Positions 5,840 through 7,736 of a stretch of 7,736 nucleotides of DNA are shown here, piece after piece. How positions within the stretch are numbered: position 1 is the stretch's first letter; every line of letters starts with the position of its first letter. Both the position numbers and the translations under genes were made by a program. This stretch comes from Chloroflexota bacterium. Lineage in GTDB: Bacteria; Chloroflexota; UBA4733. The stretch lies in contig JAICXR010000145.1 of assembly GCA_025980355.1 (NCBI GenBank), positions 1-7,736 of the forward strand. Direction: 5' to 3'. The notes beneath the pieces were generated by a model. That model was given only the letters and a program-made list of their open reading frames with translations. It made no database searches and was not told the DNA's origin.

Positions 5840-6661
5840 ATGTCAATCTCAGTAGAGGCGGAGCAGGCCCCGCTGCCGCTCTGGCCGGCCGGGACGTCAC
5901 CGAGCGACGGCGAGATCCCGACCCTCACGCCGTTCCTGCTCCCGTCGACCGAGGCCACCGGCACCGTGGTCGTCTGTCCGGGCGGCGGCTACCGGGGACG
6001 GGCGGCGCACGAAGGCGCGCCGGTGGCGCGCTGGCTCAATTCATTGGGCATCGCGGCCTTCGTGCTCGATTACCGCGTGGCGCCCAACCGGCACCCGATT
6101 CCGCTGGCGGACGCCCAGCGCGCCATCCGCACCGTGCGCCACAACGCCAGTGCCTGGCGGATCAGGCCGGATCGCATCGGCATCCTCGGCTTCTCCGCCG
6201 GCGGCCACCTCGCCGCCACGGCGGGGACGCACTTCGACCCCGGCAACGTCCGGGCCGCGGACCCGATCGAACGCCAGAGCAGTCGCCCGGACGCGCTCGT
6301 GCTCTGCTACGCGGTGATCAGCTTCGGCGAGTTCCGCCACGACGGCTCCATGGTCAACCTGCTGGGGCCGGAGCCGCCGGAGGAGCTACGCCGGTTCCTT
6401 TCCAATGAGCTGCAGGTGACCGCCGACACGCCGCCGACGTTCTTGTGGCATACCGGCGACGACGCCGGCGTGCCGGTGGAGAATGCCCTGCTCTTCGCCG
6501 GCGCCCTGCGGCGGAACGGCGTCCCCTTCGCCCTGCACATCTTCCCGCACGGACGGCACGGCCTCGGCCTGGCGCCGGATGACCCGACCGTCGGCGCCTG
6601 GCCGGCGCTGTGCGGCCGGTGGCTCACGGCAGCAGGATTCGCGGCGCCCGTCAGGGCCTGA
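5840..6661 (+). CDS. Alpha/beta-hydrolase, acetyl-esterase (Aes / BD-FAE-like) family
   Basis: The protein has 273 residues, with no signal peptide or membrane segment, so it is probably cytoplasmic. The fold order is plain. TVVVCPGGGYRG (42-53) forms the oxyanion loop. The DYRVAPNRHPIPLADAQRAIRTVR segment (77-100) is typical of the family. The nucleophile elbow is GFSAGG with Ser119. The acid is in HTGDDAGVPVEN (probably Asp208), and the His is in HGRHGLGL (His240). Close relatives remove acetyl or other acyl groups from sugars such as xylo-oligosaccharides; the real substrate is unknown. The ATG at 5840 has GGAG (5825-5828) 11 bp upstream and begins near the usual family start. The in-frame ATG at 5795 would add 15 Arg-rich residues, with a purine run only 2 bp away. 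It faces the next gene tail to tail across a repeat element. Confidence 0.88.
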   Translation: MSISVEAEQAPLPLWPAGTSPSDGEIPTLTPFLLPSTEATGTVVVCPGGGYRGRAAHEGAPVARWLNSLGIAAFVLDYRVAPNRHPIPLADAQRAIRTVRHNASAWRIRPDRIGILGFSAGGHLAATAGTHFDPGNVRAADPIERQSSRPDALVLCYAVISFGEFRHDGSMVNLLGPEPPEELRRFLSNELQVTADTPPTFLWHTGDDAGVPVENALLFAGALRRNGVPFALHIFPHGRHGLGLAPDDPTVGAWPALCGRWLTAAGFAAPVRA

Positions 6662-6679
6662 TAGTCCCCGGCGACGTTG

Positions 6680-6810
6680 CCCGGCGACTGAAGTCGCGGG
6701 CTACATTGAGCGAAACCCGCCTTCGCGGGTTGGGTCGCAGTCCGCGCAGGCGGACTTCCGGGTACCCGCGCGCAGCGTAGGTGTTGTCGCCCGCGACTTC
6801 TGTCGCCGGG
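6680..6810. repeat. 131-bp MITE/REP-like element with 26-bp terminal inverted repeats
   Basis: Ends 6680-6705 and 6785-6810 are inverted copies matching at 24 of 26 positions, each beginning CCCGGCGAC. Inside are a hairpin AACCCGC-CTTC-GCGGGTT (6714-6731), a hairpin AGTCCGC-GCAG-GCGGACT (6739-6756) and the palindrome CGGGTACCCG (6759-6768). It holds no reading frame of its own. It nearly fills the gap between two convergent genes, ending 5 bp before the stop of the minus-strand gene, so it may end transcription from both sides. A 9-bp copy of the terminus (CCCGGCGAC) also stands at 6667-6675. No clear target-site duplication is seen. It resembles dispersed intergenic repeats I remember from GC-rich bacteria, but copies elsewhere cannot be checked here. 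Confidence 0.75.
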
Positions 6811-6815
6811 GAACT

Positions 6816-7736
6816 TCAGTACCCGATCGCGTAGGCGTCCCGCCGCGGGTCGGCGCCGCCGGCCAGGGCGCCGGTCTCCGCGTCGAGTTGAATCATGACT
6901 TCGCTGCCCGCTGCTGCCCAGGCACCGATCGACCGCACCGGCTGGCCACGCCGGCGAAGGTCCTCGACGACCTCGGGCGGGAAGCGCGCTTCCAGGTTCA
7001 AGGCATCCTCGCAGGTGTGGGGCACTTCGGACTCCGTCGGGCTTTGCAGGTGGCGCCAGCGCGGCGCCTCCACCGCTTCCGCCACCGTCATGCCGAACTC
7101 CAGCACATGGGTCAGGACCTGCAGGTTCGTCTGCACCTGGGTGTCGGCGCCCGGCGTGCCGCAGACCAGGACGAGGTGATCGTCCCGGAAGACCATGACG
7201 GGGTTCATCGTGTGTCGTACCCGCTTGCCCGGCTCCAGACGATCGACGTGATCCTCGTCCAGGTGCCAGTAGGTCATGCGGTTGTTCAGCAGGATGCCGG
7301 TCCCTTCGGCCACCAGCGCGGAGCCGAAGCCGGATTGGATGCTCTGGAGCTGACAGACGGCATTGCCGTCGCCGTCGACGACGACAAAGCAGGTGGTGTC
7401 CTCTTCCTGGGGGCTGCTGCGTCGCGGCGAAACCGTCCGCGGCTCGCCACCCTGATACCGCCAGGGATCACCGGGGGGCACGTCCGCCAGGGCGCGATCC
7501 AGGTCGATCAGGCGGGCGCGTTCGCGGGCGTAGTCCTTGGAGAGCAATCCCTCCACCGGCACGTCGAGCCAGTCTGGGTCCGCCAGGTAGCGTTCGCGGT
7601 CGGCGAAGGCCAGCTTCTTCGCCTCCACCATGAGCTGGATAGACGGCGCCGTATTGCAACCTAGCGCGCGCAGGTCGAACGGCTCGATCAGGTTGAGCTC
7701 CTGCAACAGCACGTGGCCGCTGGAGTTCGGCGGCGC
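6816..7736 (-). CDS. Gamma-glutamyltranspeptidase-family enzyme, C-terminal part (5' end outside window)
   Basis: In the window are 306 residues ending in a complete C-terminus (DPRRDAYAIGY). The frame continues beyond the right edge, and the first visible residues, PPNSSGHVLLQELNLIE, are a hallmark of the large subunit, so the start lies outside. Enzymes of this N-terminal-nucleophile family cleave themselves just before a Thr, which then becomes the catalytic residue of the small subunit. Here it should be the first Thr of DTTCFVVVD (codon 7395-7397). GTGILLNNRM and GTPGADTQVQ (7143-7160) are the expected substrate and oxyanion regions. Oddities are TTCF in place of the usual TTHF and GTPGAD in place of GG. 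These suggest a GGT-like hydrolase or acylase rather than a standard glutathione enzyme. Whether it is exported depends on the missing N-terminus. It runs convergently with the esterase gene. Confidence 0.9.
   Translation of the reverse strand, partial: APPNSSGHVLLQELNLIEPFDLRALGCNTAPSIQLMVEAKKLAFADRERYLADPDWLDVPVEGLLSKDYARERARLIDLDRALADVPPGDPWRYQGGEPRTVSPRRSSPQEEDTTCFVVVDGDGNAVCQLQSIQSGFGSALVAEGTGILLNNRMTYWHLDEDHVDRLEPGKRVRHTMNPVMVFRDDHLVLVCGTPGADTQVQTNLQVLTHVLEFGMTVAEAVEAPRWRHLQSPTESEVPHTCEDALNLEARFPPEVVEDLRRRGQPVRSIGAWAAAGSEVMIQLDAETGALAGGADPRRDAYAIGY

Noticed and set aside
5781..5855. 24-codon upstream frame (ATG 5781) overlapping the esterase start as a regulatory leader peptide
   Set aside because: No ribosome site and no amino-acid bias; the supposed promoter is weak, so there is no support beyond the frame itself.
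6483..7664. 393-codon plus-strand frame spanning the esterase end, the repeat and the GGT gene
   Set aside because: It runs through the repeat element and antisense to GGT; the GGT motifs on the other strand are unmistakable.
1..7736. CRISPR array, tRNA, rRNA, integrase or phage genes
   Set aside because: None seen: there are no regularly spaced repeats, no cloverleaf-like sequence noticed, and no mobile-element protein motifs on either strand.

Overview
This window is GC-rich bacterial chromosome with six genes: five on the + strand and one, convergent, on the - strand. Two Hanks-type Ser/Thr kinases, one with an extracellular beta-sandwich-like domain, lie beside a LamG surface protein. 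Intergenic DNA carries dispersed-looking hairpin repeats. I infer a Chloroflexota-like organism (for example a Thermomicrobia relative). This rests on family composition and repeat style only and is not proven. An LPSTG-type wall-anchoring signal in the first protein points to a single-membrane or otherwise sortase-bearing cell envelope.

Left block (1-4066, all +). A surface LamG protein, cut by the left edge, ends 5 bp before a 684-residue membrane kinase. That kinase has a Pro/Thr stalk and an outer beta-rich domain. A third gene, encoding a soluble kinase closely similar to the membrane kinase domain, follows closely. The membrane kinase has Arg where the ATP-anchoring beta3 Lys should be, plus a degraded Gly loop. 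The soluble kinase keeps the Lys. My working picture is a surface-sensing module: a wall-anchored lectin-like protein, a receptor with a kinase-like but possibly inactive cytoplasmic domain, and an active partner kinase.

Middle (4067-5665). About 220 bp of unassigned GC-rich DNA leads into a sharply AT-rich island (about 17% GC over 54 bp). The island holds a near-consensus sigma70-type promoter (TTGACA, 17 bp, TACACT), a 12-bp palindrome and a short direct repeat. It drives an MFS drug-efflux-type transporter with a good Shine-Dalgarno site.

Right (5666-7736). A long imperfect hairpin lies between the transporter and an alpha/beta-hydrolase of the acetyl-esterase/BD-FAE type. Convergent to the hydrolase is the 3' part of a gamma-glutamyltranspeptidase-family gene, cut by the right edge. 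The gap between these two genes is almost entirely filled by a 131-bp element with 26-bp terminal inverted repeats (24/26 matched) and three internal hairpins or palindromes. It looks like a MITE/REP-type dispersed repeat that may double as a two-way terminator.
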